From Azospirillum oleiclasticum (GTDB taxonomy: Bacteria; Pseudomonadota; Alphaproteobacteria; Azospirillales; Azospirillaceae): DNA of 64,000 bases. A program made the translations under genes and the position numbers. The notes under the pieces were generated by a model that was not told where the DNA came from, did not search any database, and was given only the letters and a program-made list of their open reading frames with translations. Of this stretch, positions 8,441 to 17,376 are shown piece by piece. The stretch's first letter is position 1, and each line of letters opens with the position of its first letter. The DNA is taken from assembly GCF_013423485.1 (NCBI RefSeq), contig NZ_JABFFR010000014.1, forward strand, positions 90,930 to 154,929. The letters run 5' to 3'.

Positions 8441-9739
8441 CTATGCGCCCGGGTTGAGATTCGCCGCGTGGGCCTTGAACGCGATGGCCACCCATTTCAG
8501 GAAGGTGGTCTCGTCGTTCAGGTAGGCTCCTCCCAGATCCTCGGCAGCCGCGTGCATGTTGGTCAGGGCCATGGCGATGAGCTCGGCGCGGATGGACCCG
8601 TAGCTCTGTCGTCCCATCATTTTCGGATCGAGGTTGCCGCTGAAACCGGTTTCGAGGTCGGTCGGTTCGACGCCGATGGCGATGCCCGGATGCCGGCCGA
8701 TGGTCATGCCGGGGACTGGATCGGCGAATTTGAATGTGGCGGCTTTGCCTTGCAGGTCGGCGACGAGGTTGTCGCGCTGTGACAGGCTGACGTAGATGAC
8801 GATCTTGTCCTTGCGCGTGTGGAACGCCAGTGGACCGGCTATTTTGAACGAATGGATGGCCCGGCGTTTCGCGTTCGCCATAAGGAACATGAGGATTTTG
8901 GGCGCGGAGTCGGCCGGAAAATTCAAGTAGATGCGCCACAACTGCTGACCAGGGTGTTCGCGGTGTGTCGAATAGTAGATGAAATCGGTACCCTGGTCGT
9001 GGTTCGACGCGATTGTACCGGCACTGCCGGCCGGCACGAAGGTTTTGGTGTGCTGCAACGACAAGCCGAACCCGGCGCCCTTCTTGTAGATCCTCGGCAG
9101 CTTCATCGCCCACAGGGCGGGATCGGCGATCTTTGGCTCGATGTGGCCGTTGTAAAGGCGGTAGATCGCATTGGCCAAGCTGGCATAGGGTCGAGCGCTG
9201 ACTTTGTGGTCGGGGAAGTGGGTGTTGCGATCGGCCCCTGTCGCACGATCGAGCAGGTTGAACAGGGGTGCCCTGTTGAGCCAGACTTGGCGCATGAAAT
9301 CGAGATCAAGGGGGCCAAGGACGTTTTCGGGTTGGATGGTGCGGAGCTGATCCTCAAGATCGAGGATGATGCCCCCCTTGGTGTAGGGTTGGACAGCGGT
9401 CAGAGTGGCTTCAAGGCTGCGCCGCTTGTCCCCATCAGGGTATGCACGCCGCAGATTGCACAGGCCGTTGTATGCCTGCCACCGCAACCCGCCACCGAAC
9501 CGCGCGTCGAACGCCGCCTTGAAGACCGAGACGATCGGATCCTTGAACATCGTGTCGTTGGTCACGGACTGTGCGTGTTCGCCGCTTCCCTTGTTGCCGA
9601 AGGTGCGCTTGACGAAGTTGCCGGCCACCTTGAACAAGCCGCTGTTGCGGTCGTATTCCAGCTTGAAGCTGCCGGTTCGCGCCCGCAGCCCGGCAAAGAA
9701 ACGGATGTTGTCCTCGTACTTGTCGGCGGCGGTCGGCAT
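8441..9739 (-). CDS. HopA1-like domain protein
   Basis: A 432-residue protein. The C-terminal half resembles the HopA1 family: LWRIYLNFPADSAPKI near residue 270, then PLAFHTRKDKIVIYVS, a GIAIGVEP segment, and QSYGSIRAELIAMAL near the end. HopA1 is a type III effector in plant pathogens, and HopA1-like proteins also act as lyases in class V lanthipeptide synthesis. The N-terminal 200 residues are unassigned. No signal peptide, membrane helix or secretion-system gene is present in the window. Base use is visibly more AT-rich than in neighbours, which suggests transfer. The family call is from motif resemblance only. Confidence 0.5.
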   Translation of the reverse strand: MPTAADKYEDNIRFFAGLRARTGSFKLEYDRNSGLFKVAGNFVKRTFGNKGSGEHAQSVTNDTMFKDPIVSVFKAAFDARFGGGLRWQAYNGLCNLRRAYPDGDKRRSLEATLTAVQPYTKGGIILDLEDQLRTIQPENVLGPLDLDFMRQVWLNRAPLFNLLDRATGADRNTHFPDHKVSARPYASLANAIYRLYNGHIEPKIADPALWAMKLPRIYKKGAGFGLSLQHTKTFVPAGSAGTIASNHDQGTDFIYYSTHREHPGQQLWRIYLNFPADSAPKILMFLMANAKRRAIHSFKIAGPLAFHTRKDKIVIYVSLSQRDNLVADLQGKAATFKFADPVPGMTIGRHPGIAIGVEPTDLETGFSGNLDPKMMGRQSYGSIRAELIAMALTNMHAAAEDLGGAYLNDETTFLKWVAIAFKAHAANLNPGA

Positions 9740-9895
9740 AGGGCGTGCTCCTCATCCATGAGGCGGCGATCCGTCCACCGCCCTGTGCTGGGACGGGTGG
9801 AATCATTCGAACGCACGCAATGTTGAGGAGGCAATCCGGATAAGACAACCCCCGCGTTGAAACACGCATCCAACTTCGCGCATCGTGGTCGCCGC

Positions 9896-11248
9896 CTATC
9901 CTTCACCGCCCTCCGCCAGCCACACCGCCAGATCCGCAAGCGCGCGGACCGTGTAGGCGCGTTTGCGCTCGCGACCGCGGATGCGGTCGTCGACCGGCGG
10001 GAACAGGCCGAAATTGACGTTCATCGGCTGGAAGGTCTCGGCGTCCGCCCCGCCGGTGATGTGGGCCAGCAGCGCCCCCAGCGCCGTGGTCGGCGGAGGG
10101 CGGCGCGGCTCCTCGCCACGCCGCTCGGCGGCGGCGAACCGCCCGGCCAGCAGCCCGACGGCGGCGCTCTCCACATAGCCCTCGCAGCCCGTGACCTGCC
10201 CGGCGAAGCGCAGGCGCGGCATCGCCTTCATCCGCAGCACCCCATCCAGCAGCCGCGGGCTGTTCAGGAAGGTGTTGCGGTGCAGGCCGCCCAGCCGCGC
10301 GAACTCGGCGTTCTCCAGGCCGGGGATCATGCGGAAGACGCGCGACTGCTCACCGTGGCGCAGCTTGGTCTGGAAGCCCACGAGGTTGTAGAGCGTGCCC
10401 AGCGCGTTGTCCTGACGAAGCTGGACCACCGCATAGGGCCGCCGGCCGCTGTGCGGGTCGGTCAGCCCGACCGGCTTCATGGGGCCGTAGCGCAGCGTGT
10501 CCACCCCGCGTTCCGCCATCACCTCGATGGGCAGGCAGCCTTCGAAGTAAGGGGTGCTCTTCTCCCACTCCTTGAAATCGACCTTCTCCGCGCTGCGCAG
10601 CGCCTCGATGAAGGCGAGATAGCCCGGCTTGTCGAAGGCGCAGTTGATGTAGTCCTTGCCCGTGCCGCCCGGCCCCTCCTTGTCGTAGCGTGACTGGAAC
10701 CACGCCTTCGACAGGTCGATGCTGTCGCGGTGCACGATCGGGGCGATGGCGTCGAAGAAGGCCAGCGACTCCTCGCCCGACAGATCCCGCACCGCCTCGG
10801 CCAATGCGGGGGAGGTGAGGGGGCCGGTCGCGATGATCACGCTGTCCCATTCGGCGGGCGGCAGGCCGGCAACCTCGCCGCGCTCCACCGTCACCAGCGG
10901 GTGCCCGGCCACCGCCTCCGTGACCGCACCCGCGAAAAGGTCGCGGTCGACGGCCAGGGCGCCGCCCGCGGGGACCTTTTGGGCGTCGGCGCAGGCCAGG
11001 ATCAGCGAGCCGCAGCGCCGCATCTCCTCGTGCAGCAGCCCGACGGCGTTGTACTCCGCATCGTCGGAGCGGAAGGAGTTGGAGCAGACAAGCTCCGCCA
11101 GCCGATCGGTGTGGTGGGCGTCGGTGCCGCGGTCGGGGCGCATCTCGTGCAACACCACGGCGATGCCGCGGTTGGCGAGCTGCCACGCCGCCTCGCTGCC
11201 GGCGAGGCCGCCGCCGATGACGTGCACGGGGGTGGGGGTATCGGTCAT
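9896..11248 (-). CDS. trmFO: tRNA U54 methyltransferase, folate/FAD-dependent
   Basis: A 450-residue FAD protein that makes ribothymidine at position 54 of tRNAs using methylenetetrahydrofolate. The N-terminal loop [16 protein letters not shown] binds [32 protein letters not shown]-type segment [18 protein letters not shown] and the C-terminal [16 protein letters not shown] are family hallmarks. The ATG before TDTPTPVHV is used because the flavin loop then begins at residue 9; longer in-frame starts add unrelated sequence. It lies on the same strand as the HopA1-like gene, 156 bases upstream of it, and is divergent from the beta-propeller gene. Confidence 0.95.
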   Translation of the reverse strand: MTDTPTPVHVIGGGLAGSEAAWQLANRGIAVVLHEMRPDRGTDAHHTDRLAELVCSNSFRSDDAEYNAVGLLHEEMRRCGSLILACADAQKVPAGGALAVDRDLFAGAVTEAVAGHPLVTVERGEVAGLPPAEWDSVIIATGPLTSPALAEAVRDLSGEESLAFFDAIAPIVHRDSIDLSKAWFQSRYDKEGPGGTGKDYINCAFDKPGYLAFIEALRSAEKVDFKEWEKSTPYFEGCLPIEVMAERGVDTLRYGPMKPVGLTDPHSGRRPYAVVQLRQDNALGTLYNLVGFQTKLRHGEQSRVFRMIPGLENAEFARLGGLHRNTFLNSPRLLDGVLRMKAMPRLRFAGQVTGCEGYVESAAVGLLAGRFAAAERRGEEPRRPPPTTALGALLAHITGGADAETFQPMNVNFGLFPPVDDRIRGRERKRAYTVRALADLAVWLAEGGEG

Positions 11249-11477
11249 GTCGCTGGATACGGTCCGTTGGAACTCCGGTCGGCTAACGTGGCCCCGCCGG
11301 CCGGCCGCGTCCACCATTTCCGGCACCGGTCGGCCCTGCGGCATTCTTGGCACGGGCAAGTTTTCGTGTGGAGCACGGGCGACGAACAGGGTATCGGTTA
11401 TGACGGGATCAGAACGCGAACCCGCAACCGCCCGCGACGTGGCGGCCGGGCCGCGGCACCAGGGCCGGAGTGTGGGC

Positions 11478-12521
11478 ATGAGTGTGCGCTGGCGTGGCGT
11501 GGCCGCCGTGGCGGCGGCCTTTCTCTTGGTCGGGGCCACTGATGGCGCCCGCGGCGCGGACCCGTTGGTGGCCTCGCTGCCGCCGTCCACCGCGGTCGCC
11601 GCGGCGCCCGCCTGGATGCCCGACCCGTTGCCGGGAGGCGGGCCGGCGCGGCTGGCCGTCGTGCTGAATTCCGAATCCGACAGCGTCAGCGTCATCAACG
11701 GGACGACGATGACCGTCTCCGCCACCGTTCCAGTGGGGAAGGAGCCGCATCATTGGATGGTCTCGCCGGACGGCCGGCTGATCGTCGCCAACACCCGCGG
11801 CGACGACCTCGTCTACATCGACCGCGAAAGCGGCCGAATCCAGGAACGGCGCGGCAACATCGTAAACCCTTACCTCGCCGGCTACAGCCCCGACCAGCGC
11901 TGGCTGGTAGTGAACGGGCTGCGGCTCGGCCACCTCGACATCTACCGGGCGGGCGACCTGTCGCTGGTCAAGCGCATCGTGGTGGGCGGCATGCCGAGCC
12001 ACCTCGCCTTCGACGCGGATTCGCGGAAGGTCTTCGTCACCCTCCAGGGGCATGACGAACTGGCGCAGGTCGATCTGGAGACCCAGGCCATCGACTGGCG
12101 CATCAAGGTGGGCGACACGCCGGCCGGCGTGCTGCTGACGCCGGACGGCAACCATCTGCTGGTCGGCGTGATGGGCCAGTCCGACGTGGCGGTGGTGGAG
12201 TGGCGCAAGGCCGCCATCGTCGGGCGAATCCCCACCGGCAAGGGTTCGCACAACATCCTCCAGGTGCCGGGCAAGCCCTTCGCGCTGGTCTCCAACCGCA
12301 GCGTCAACACCATCTCGGTGATCGACCAGCGCAGCTTCACGGTGGTGGACACCATCGGCATCCCCGGCGGGCCGGACTGCATGATGTTCTCCCCCGACGG
12401 GCGGCAGCTCTGGGTCACCGCGCGCTGGCGCGGCAAGGTGCATGTCTACGACCCGGTGGAGCGGCGGGTGGTTATGTCGATCCCGGTCGGCCGCTCGCCG
12501 CACGGCGTCTATGTGGAGTAG
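11478..12521 (+). CDS. secreted YVTN-type beta-propeller protein
   Basis: A 347-residue exported protein. Residues 1-27 are a signal peptide ending near GARGAD. The rest is built of roughly 40-residue blades with repeats such as [40 protein letters not shown] and [20 protein letters not shown], typical of YVTN or 40-residue beta-propellers. Such proteins act as scaffolds or lactonase/dehydrogenase-like domains; no catalytic residues can be named. Its last 11 bases overlap the start of the deacetylase gene, so it is the first gene of a three-gene overlapping operon. It may present or sense the substrate of the next two products. Confidence 0.8.
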   Translation: MSVRWRGVAAVAAAFLLVGATDGARGADPLVASLPPSTAVAAAPAWMPDPLPGGGPARLAVVLNSESDSVSVINGTTMTVSATVPVGKEPHHWMVSPDGRLIVANTRGDDLVYIDRESGRIQERRGNIVNPYLAGYSPDQRWLVVNGLRLGHLDIYRAGDLSLVKRIVVGGMPSHLAFDADSRKVFVTLQGHDELAQVDLETQAIDWRIKVGDTPAGVLLTPDGNHLLVGVMGQSDVAVVEWRKAAIVGRIPTGKGSHNILQVPGKPFALVSNRSVNTISVIDQRSFTVVDTIGIPGGPDCMMFSPDGRQLWVTARWRGKVHVYDPVERRVVMSIPVGRSPHGVYVE

Positions 12522-13263
12522 CCTGCGCCGCGCGGCGGCAGGCGCGCTGGCCGCCCTGGCCGGTCTCTCCGCGGCGACGGCCGGCGCCGCCGACTGCAAG
12601 GGCACGCTGCGCCTCACGCTCGACACCGGCAGCATGATCGCGGCGGAGCGCATCGCCGGCATCCTCAAGGCGCGCTCGATCCGCGCCACCTTCTTCATCG
12701 CGGCGGAGCCGACCTACGACGGCGGCACGCCGCTCGACGCGCGCTGGACCGGCTACTGGAAGGCCCGGGTGGCGGAGGGGCACGCCTTCGGCAGCCACAC
12801 CGTCAACCACTGGTACCTGCGGGAGGACCGGCCGGACGGCATCCTCTACCGCTCCGCCGAGGGGCGCAGCCGCGTGCTCGACCGCGCCGCTTTCTGCCAC
12901 GAGCTGGCCGACGTCGGCGACCGCTTCCGCACGATGACCGGCCGCGGCTTCGATCCGATCTGGCGGGCCCCCGGTGGACGCACCACCAGGAACAGCCTGG
13001 ACTGGGCGCCGGGCTGCGGCTTTGCGCAGCATGTCGGCTGGTCGAAGGCGGGCTTCCTGGGCGACGAGCTGCCGTCCGACCGCCACCCCAATGCCGAGCT
13101 GCTGCGCAAGGCGCTGGCCAACATCCGCGACGGCGACATCCTGATGATGCATCTCGGCATCCGCTCGCGGAAGGAGCCGTTCGTCGATGTGCTGGAACCG
13201 CTGCTCGACGGGCTGACCGCCCGCGGCTTCTGCTTCGCGACCATGATGGACAGGACGGGGTGA
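12511..13263 (+). CDS. secreted NodB-type polysaccharide deacetylase
   Basis: A 250-residue carbohydrate esterase-4 family protein. The ATG inside the preceding gene's last codons gives a clean signal peptide ([20 protein letters not shown], cleaved near AGA-AD). The zinc-site pattern is recognisable: LTLDTGSM replaces the usual TFDDG, FGSHTVNHWYL supplies the two histidines, IWRAPGGRT is the motif-3 loop and LMMHLGIR the late histidine. The substitution of TFDDG by LDTGS keeps one aspartate and loses the other, so the mechanism or metal site may differ. Likely substrate: an envelope or exopolysaccharide with N- or O-acetyl groups. Confidence 0.78.
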   Translation: MWSSLRRAAAGALAALAGLSAATAGAADCKGTLRLTLDTGSMIAAERIAGILKARSIRATFFIAAEPTYDGGTPLDARWTGYWKARVAEGHAFGSHTVNHWYLREDRPDGILYRSAEGRSRVLDRAAFCHELADVGDRFRTMTGRGFDPIWRAPGGRTTRNSLDWAPGCGFAQHVGWSKAGFLGDELPSDRHPNAELLRKALANIRDGDILMMHLGIRSRKEPFVDVLEPLLDGLTARGFCFATMMDRTG

Positions 13264-14228
13264 CGGCGATGGGCGACGCGCTCGTCGATGGCTTCCTCTG
13301 GCTCCAGGACCGGGCCTGGGAGCTGGTGGTGCAGCCGCTGGTCTACGCCCTGGGCTTCGCCGCCTACATCGAGGACGCCTACACGGCGACCGGCATCATG
13401 CTGATGGGGGCCATCGGCGTGGTCGCCATGGTGGCGCTGCTGGCGCCGCTGGAGCGGCTGCGCGCGGTGGAGGCGCCGGGGCCGTGGCGGGCGGTGGCGG
13501 CGGATGTCGCCTACACGCTGATCCACCGGCTTGGCCTGTTCGGGCTGATCGCCTTCGCGTTCACCGATCCGGTGGAAATCGCCTTCACACATCTTCTGAT
13601 GGCGTTCGGGTTGCCGCGCGGCTCGCTGCTCGACGCTTTGCCGCCGCTGCGGGACTGGCCGGGGCTGGAACTGGCGGTCTATGTGCTGGTGCTGGATTTC
13701 GTCATGTACTGGGTGCACCGCGGGCAGCATGGGCTGACAGCCTGGTGGGCTTTGCACGCGCTGCACCACAGCCAGCGGCACATGACGCTGTGGTCCAACG
13801 ACCGCAACCACCTGCTGGACGACGCATTGATCGCCCTGATCATGGTTGTGGTCGGCACGTTGGTCGGGCTGCCGCCGGCCGCTTACGCCTGGGTCGCGGT
13901 GGTTCTGGGGCTGGTGGAGAGCCTGTCGCACGCCAACGCGCGGCTTGATTTCGGCCCGGTGGGGGAGCGGCTGCTGGTCAGCCCGCGTTATCACCGGGCA
14001 CACCACGCCATCGGCGATTACACCAACGCGGAGATGCGCTCCTGCAACTTCGCAGTGCTCTTCCCGGTGTGGGACATGCTGTTCGGTACGGCGGATTTCC
14101 GCCGTGACGTCTATCCCGCCACCGGCATCATCGACGATGATTTCGGCGACGGCCTGCTGCGCCAGCAGGTGGCCGGCCTGCGCCGTCTCGCCCGCCTGCT
14201 GCCGGGAGGCACGGCGCGGCGGGCGTGA
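13260..14228 (+). CDS. fatty acid / sterol hydroxylase superfamily membrane protein
   Basis: A 322-residue di-iron membrane enzyme. The three histidine clusters are present: WVHRGQH, HALHHSQRH and YHRAHH. Hydrophobic helices lie near residues 40-60, 78-98, 135-150 and 190-215. Family members hydroxylate or desaturate lipids. The GTG start overlaps the deacetylase stop as GTGA, a coupled arrangement; an ATG 9 bases later is the alternative. Operon partners are a secreted propeller and a secreted deacetylase, so a role in modifying envelope lipid or a lipid-linked glycan is inferred. No terminator is visible in the 25 bases before the convergent lipoprotein gene. Confidence 0.82.
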   Translation: MTAMGDALVDGFLWLQDRAWELVVQPLVYALGFAAYIEDAYTATGIMLMGAIGVVAMVALLAPLERLRAVEAPGPWRAVAADVAYTLIHRLGLFGLIAFAFTDPVEIAFTHLLMAFGLPRGSLLDALPPLRDWPGLELAVYVLVLDFVMYWVHRGQHGLTAWWALHALHHSQRHMTLWSNDRNHLLDDALIALIMVVVGTLVGLPPAAYAWVAVVLGLVESLSHANARLDFGPVGERLLVSPRYHRAHHAIGDYTNAEMRSCNFAVLFPVWDMLFGTADFRRDVYPATGIIDDDFGDGLLRQQVAGLRRLARLLPGGTARRA

Positions 14229-14253
14229 CGGCGCTGGACCGGCGGTATCGGCG

Positions 14254-14466
14254 TCAGTCGTCCACCGTGGTGGTGGTGCGGCGCTCGGTCGTGCTGCTGC
14301 CGGTGGCGGGCGGGAGCACAGTCGTCGTGCTGCTGCCGGCACTGGGCATGGTGGAGGTGGTGGTGCTGGTGGTCGTCGTCGAACGCGTGGTGTCCGACCC
14401 GCAAGCGGCGAGCAGCAGGGCGGCCCCGCCCGCAACCACCACACCGCGCAGAACAGTCGCCATCAT
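14254..14466 (-). CDS. small Ser/Thr-rich lipoprotein
   Basis: A 70-residue predicted lipoprotein. The signal peptide ends in the lipobox LLAAC with Cys22; after it comes GSD and a low-complexity tail dominated by threonine and serine (TTRSTTTTSTTTST, later TTERRTTTTVDD). No fold is expected from such a tail; it could be a spacer or a glycosylated stalk. It is followed downstream by the convergent hydroxylase gene. A second Ser/Thr/Gly-rich lipoprotein lies 87 bases upstream on the same strand. Function unknown. Confidence 0.7.
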   Translation of the reverse strand: MMATVLRGVVVAGGAALLLAACGSDTTRSTTTTSTTTSTMPSAGSSTTTVLPPATGSSTTERRTTTTVDD

Positions 14467-14553
14467 GGGTGCGTATCCTTTCCGGATGGAAGCGATGGCG
14501 TTGCAACGCGCGGCGCGGCGGAAGGTTGCGCGCCAGCGCCCCCGCCGGGCGGG

Positions 14554-14823
14554 TTACCGCGAGTTGCCGGAAGGGTTGCGCTCCGGCGAGTAGGGCGGCG
14601 ACACGCCTTGGTTCGCAGCCGGATCGGCGTAATCGGGGATGTTGGAGGACCCGGTCGCCGGGTTCGATCCCGGCGAGCTTCCGGTGCCGTAGGTCGACCC
14701 CGCCGCCGGCCTGGTCGTCGATCCGGAGGTCCCGGCGGACCGGTCGCTGCCAGTCGTGTCGCAGGCTGCCAGCGACAGCGCCGCGACCCCCGCGGCGAGC
14801 AGGGGAATCAGGGTGCGTGGCAT
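14554..14823 (-). CDS. small Ser/Gly/Pro-rich lipoprotein
   Basis: An 89-residue predicted lipoprotein. After a short signal peptide (PRTLIPLLAAGVAALSLAAC) the lipidated cysteine is Cys21. The mature part is rich in Ser, Gly, Thr and Pro, with segments such as GTGSSPGSNPATGSS and no visible domain. It belongs with the neighbouring threonine-rich lipoprotein as a pair of tiny surface or periplasmic lipoproteins. Function unknown. Confidence 0.7.
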   Translation of the reverse strand: MPRTLIPLLAAGVAALSLAACDTTGSDRSAGTSGSTTRPAAGSTYGTGSSPGSNPATGSSNIPDYADPAANQGVSPPYSPERNPSGNSR

Positions 14824-14906
14824 CGGTCGTGCTCCGTTCGGTTGTTGCCGTCGGTGGCTCAACCGGGCACGCCCCGTGTGGTTCCGGGTGGATTGGTGCG
14901 CGGCGA

Positions 14907-15506
14907 TCACCCGCTCCGTGCGGCGGCCAGCTTCAGGTCGGCCAGGAACGTCGGCTGCTCGGCGAGCTGGCCGCGCAGGATGTAGCTGGGGTGGAAGGTC
15001 GGCACCACCACCGCCCCGGCCAGCAGGCGGCAGGGCAGCACCGTGCCGCGCAGCTGCATGATGCCGTTCTGCCCGGTCAGCGCCCAGGTGGGCGTGCGCC
15101 CCAGCGCCACGATGGCGGTGGGGGCGAAGGATTCCAGCGCCTGCCGGAGGTGGTCCAGTTCGCCGGAGAAGTCGGCGAGCACCCAGTCCGACGTGCCGAA
15201 CGGCCCCCAGCGCTCGTCGATGGCGCGCCCCTCCTTCTTCGCGCGCGTGCGGGACGCGAAGAACAGCCCGACCTTGTTTCCGGGCGGCTGGTAGCGGAAG
15301 ACGTTGCCGACCAGACAGCGGGCGCGGTCGATGCCGGCGGCGGCCAGGGTCTCGTCCAGCAGCCTGCCGCTGCGCCCGACGAAGGGGCGGCCCTGACGCG
15401 CCTCCTCCGCCCCCGGCGCCTCGCCGATGATGGCGAGCCGGAGGCCGGCCGGCGGATCGGCGGGGATCTGGAACTCGACAAAGGGCCAGCCGGTGGTGGC
15501 GGTCAT
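14907..15506 (-). CDS. uracil-DNA glycosylase superfamily protein without Fe-S ligands
   Basis: A 199-residue protein of the uracil-DNA glycosylase superfamily, closest to family 4. Motif A reads IIGEAPGAEEARQGRPFVG and the leucine-loop motif reads PTFHPSYILRG, both near consensus. Family-4 enzymes bind an iron-sulfur cluster through an N-terminal CxxC and two later cysteines (one in KCRPP). Here the N-terminus has no cysteine and the equivalent of KCRPP is RYQPP, so the cluster is probably absent. A lysine/arginine-rich insertion (SRTRAKKEGRAIDER) separates the two halves. Role: base excision repair of uracil or a related lesion, inferred. Confidence 0.75.
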   Translation of the reverse strand: MTATTGWPFVEFQIPADPPAGLRLAIIGEAPGAEEARQGRPFVGRSGRLLDETLAAAGIDRARCLVGNVFRYQPPGNKVGLFFASRTRAKKEGRAIDERWGPFGTSDWVLADFSGELDHLRQALESFAPTAIVALGRTPTWALTGQNGIMQLRGTVLPCRLLAGAVVVPTFHPSYILRGQLAEQPTFLADLKLAAARSG

Positions 15507-15698
15507 GGGCGGGTGCTCTCCTGGCGAAGCGTGACGGGACAACAGCCCCGGCGGTGGGGCGGTCTCGCCGGCCGCGTATATCCCGCCCCGCGCGCCGCCA
15601 CAACCGCCGCCGGCACCTTGCCGGAACCGCGGCGCGCCACCAGGATTGAAGACGCCAGGAGTGAAGGCGATGAAACACACCCGAGGAGGAGAGGGGAC

Positions 15699-16103
15699 AT
15701 GACGGCCGAAGCAACCGATCTGGCGGCGAAGACCTGCGAACCGTGCCGGGGCGGAATCCCGCCGATGGACCGGGAGATGGCCGAAACCTATCTGGTCCAG
15801 GTCCCCGGCTGGTCGCTGGGCAGCGACCCGGACCATCTCGTGCGCACGTTCAAATTCGGCGACTTCGCGGCGGCGCAGGATTTCGCCGTGCGCGTCGGCG
15901 GCGTGTGCGAGGCGGAGGGGCACCACGCCGACATCAATTACGGCTGGGGCTATTGCACGGTGAAGTTCTGGACGCACAAAATCCGCGGCCTGCACGAGAA
16001 CGACTTCGTGATGGCCGCGAAGGTCAACGGGCTGGCCGACACTCCCTACATGCCGGCGTTGGCGTCGGAGGGCGATGTGTCGCCAACGGCGCGCAAGGGC
16101 TGA
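15699..16103 (+). CDS. phhB: 4a-hydroxytetrahydrobiopterin dehydratase
   Basis: A 134-residue pterin-4a-carbinolamine dehydratase, which regenerates the pterin cofactor of aromatic amino acid hydroxylases. The motif EGHHADINYGWGYCTVKFW followed by THKIRGLHENDF carries the two adjacent active-site histidines and a third histidine. A strong GAGGAGGAGAGGGG precedes the ATG by about 5 bases. No phenylalanine hydroxylase gene (phhA) is next to it, so its partner lies elsewhere or the protein has another pterin role. Confidence 0.88.
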   Translation: MTAEATDLAAKTCEPCRGGIPPMDREMAETYLVQVPGWSLGSDPDHLVRTFKFGDFAAAQDFAVRVGGVCEAEGHHADINYGWGYCTVKFWTHKIRGLHENDFVMAAKVNGLADTPYMPALASEGDVSPTARKG

Positions 16104-16113
16104 CGCCGCGTGA

Positions 16114-16137
16114 CGCCGGGGGCGTGCGTCCCCGGCG
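16114..16137. terminator. hairpin between convergent genes
   Basis: Eight-base stem (CGCCGGGG with CCCCGGCG) in the 46-base gap between phhB and the small convergent gene. It has no T-tract, so it may act only as a processing or pausing structure. Confidence 0.45.
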
Positions 16138-16149
16138 CCGTCGGGCGAC

Positions 16150-16398
16150 TCAGTGCCTGCGCGCGCCGCGTCCCGACAACGGGATGGCGTTGTTCACGTC
16201 GGTCAGGTTCTTGAACTCGTCCAGGCTGCCGCCGATCCGCTGCACGGTGGCGGCGGCGTAGGCGGCGTAGTGCTGCATCAGCACGATGCGGGCGATGGTG
16301 ATGTCGCGACCTGACAGTTGATCGCGCTGAAGGCGCTTCTCGAGGCCGACGATGGCCTCGTGGTGACGGTCGGTGTCGGTACCCAAGGTGTGGAGCAC
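16150..16398 (-). CDS. small hypothetical protein
   Basis: An 82-residue soluble protein I do not recognise. The GTG start is chosen because GGGAGGG lies 6 bases ahead of it; an upstream ATG would add 23 residues with no ribosome-binding site. The sequence is helical and amphipathic (HHEAIVGLEKRLQRDQLSG, then ARIVLMQHYAAYAAATVQR). No signal peptide or cysteine is present. Confidence 0.55.
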   Translation of the reverse strand: MLHTLGTDTDRHHEAIVGLEKRLQRDQLSGRDITIARIVLMQHYAAYAAATVQRIGGSLDEFKNLTDVNNAIPLSGRGARRH

Positions 16399-16544
16399 GG
16401 TGGACCCTCCCGGAGTGCGGCGTTGGCGCCTGCCGAACTTTTTAGCAATTGCTATCGGGAGCGGCAATTCAGACCAAATACGGACCCGGTACTAGGACCC
16501 ATCTGTTCGTTCGATGAAGAGGGCATGCCGGGTCGGGGTACCGC

Positions 16545-16583
16545 AAAAGAAAGACCCCGCCGGCCGGAGTGGCGGGCGGGGTC
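16545..16583 (-). terminator. rho-independent terminator of the cytochrome c gene
   Basis: On the minus strand a GACCCCGCC / GGCGGGGTC stem is followed directly by TTTCTTTT. It sits 41 bases past the stop of the cytochrome c gene. Confidence 0.8.
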
Positions 16584-16623
16584 GGTGCGCGGAATCTTGC
16601 GGGCGCCGTGACGGCGCCGCCGG

Positions 16624-17163
16624 TCAGGGCAGCGGCGCCGGGCTGTCGGCCAACGAGCGCAGATAGGCGATGACGTTGGCGCGGTCCTTGTCGGACTTGA
16701 TGCCGGCAAAGCTCATCTTGGTGCCGGGAACATAGCCCTTGGGGTTGGCGAGGAACTTGTTCAGACCCTCGTAATCCCACGGGCCCTGGATGCCCTTGAG
16801 CGCCGCCGAATACGCGAAACCATCGACATGGCCGTGCGCCGCGCCGACGACGCCGTACAGGTTCGGGCCAACCTTGTTGGCGCCGCCCTTCTCGAAGGTG
16901 TGGCAGGCGGCGCAGGCCTTGGTCGCTGCCTTGCCGGCCTCGGGGTCGGCGGACGCCAGCAGCGGAGCGATCGGCGCCGGGCCGGCCGGCTGTTCCTGCG
17001 CGGGTTGGCCGGTGCCGCTGCCTTCGGGCATGGCGACCATGTAGGCGGGTTCATGGAGCTTGTGGGGGTGCACCAGAACCTCGGCGATGAAGCCGCTCAT
17101 CATCGCGATGAGCCCGGCGAGGAGGACCGCGCCGAAAACCTTGTTCCACTCCATGCTCGACAT
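16624..17163 (-). CDS. membrane-anchored class I cytochrome c
   Basis: A 179-residue c-type cytochrome of the CycM / cytochrome c552 kind. An uncleaved membrane anchor covers residues 9-29 and a proline/alanine linker residues 45-70. The heme site is CAACH at residues 84-88, and M150 in GTKMSF is the sixth iron ligand. It likely carries electrons from the bc1 complex to a terminal oxidase. Two starts are possible, at this ATG or at an ATG 9 bases later. It is divergent from kdsB across 213 bases. Confidence 0.9.
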   Translation of the reverse strand: MSSMEWNKVFGAVLLAGLIAMMSGFIAEVLVHPHKLHEPAYMVAMPEGSGTGQPAQEQPAGPAPIAPLLASADPEAGKAATKACAACHTFEKGGANKVGPNLYGVVGAAHGHVDGFAYSAALKGIQGPWDYEGLNKFLANPKGYVPGTKMSFAGIKSDKDRANVIAYLRSLADSPAPLP

Positions 17164-17376
17164 TGCGTCTCGATCCCTCTTTGCGACAGCATGCGCTCTT
17201 GCGGCGGCGGCACCATAGCGCGGCGAATGCGGCTTGTCACCCGCACCCTGGACCGACCGGCGACGTTGTTGCGCGGTGTTGGGGGCGGCAGCTTGACGGC
17301 GGTGCCGATCCATGCTTCACCCGCGCTCGCGCGTGGCTACGCGCGCGAGAAGGTTCAGGCTGAGGAGGCCACCGCC

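Noticed and set aside
14225..14593. Valine-rich forward open frame over the Thr-rich lipoprotein
   Set aside because: The reverse strand shows a signal peptide with lipobox and a start, whereas the forward reading is the mirror of a Thr-codon tract.
16150..16467. Longer start for the small protein ending at 16150
   Set aside because: The ATG at 16467 has no ribosome-binding site, whereas the GTG at 16398 has GGGAGGG at proper distance.
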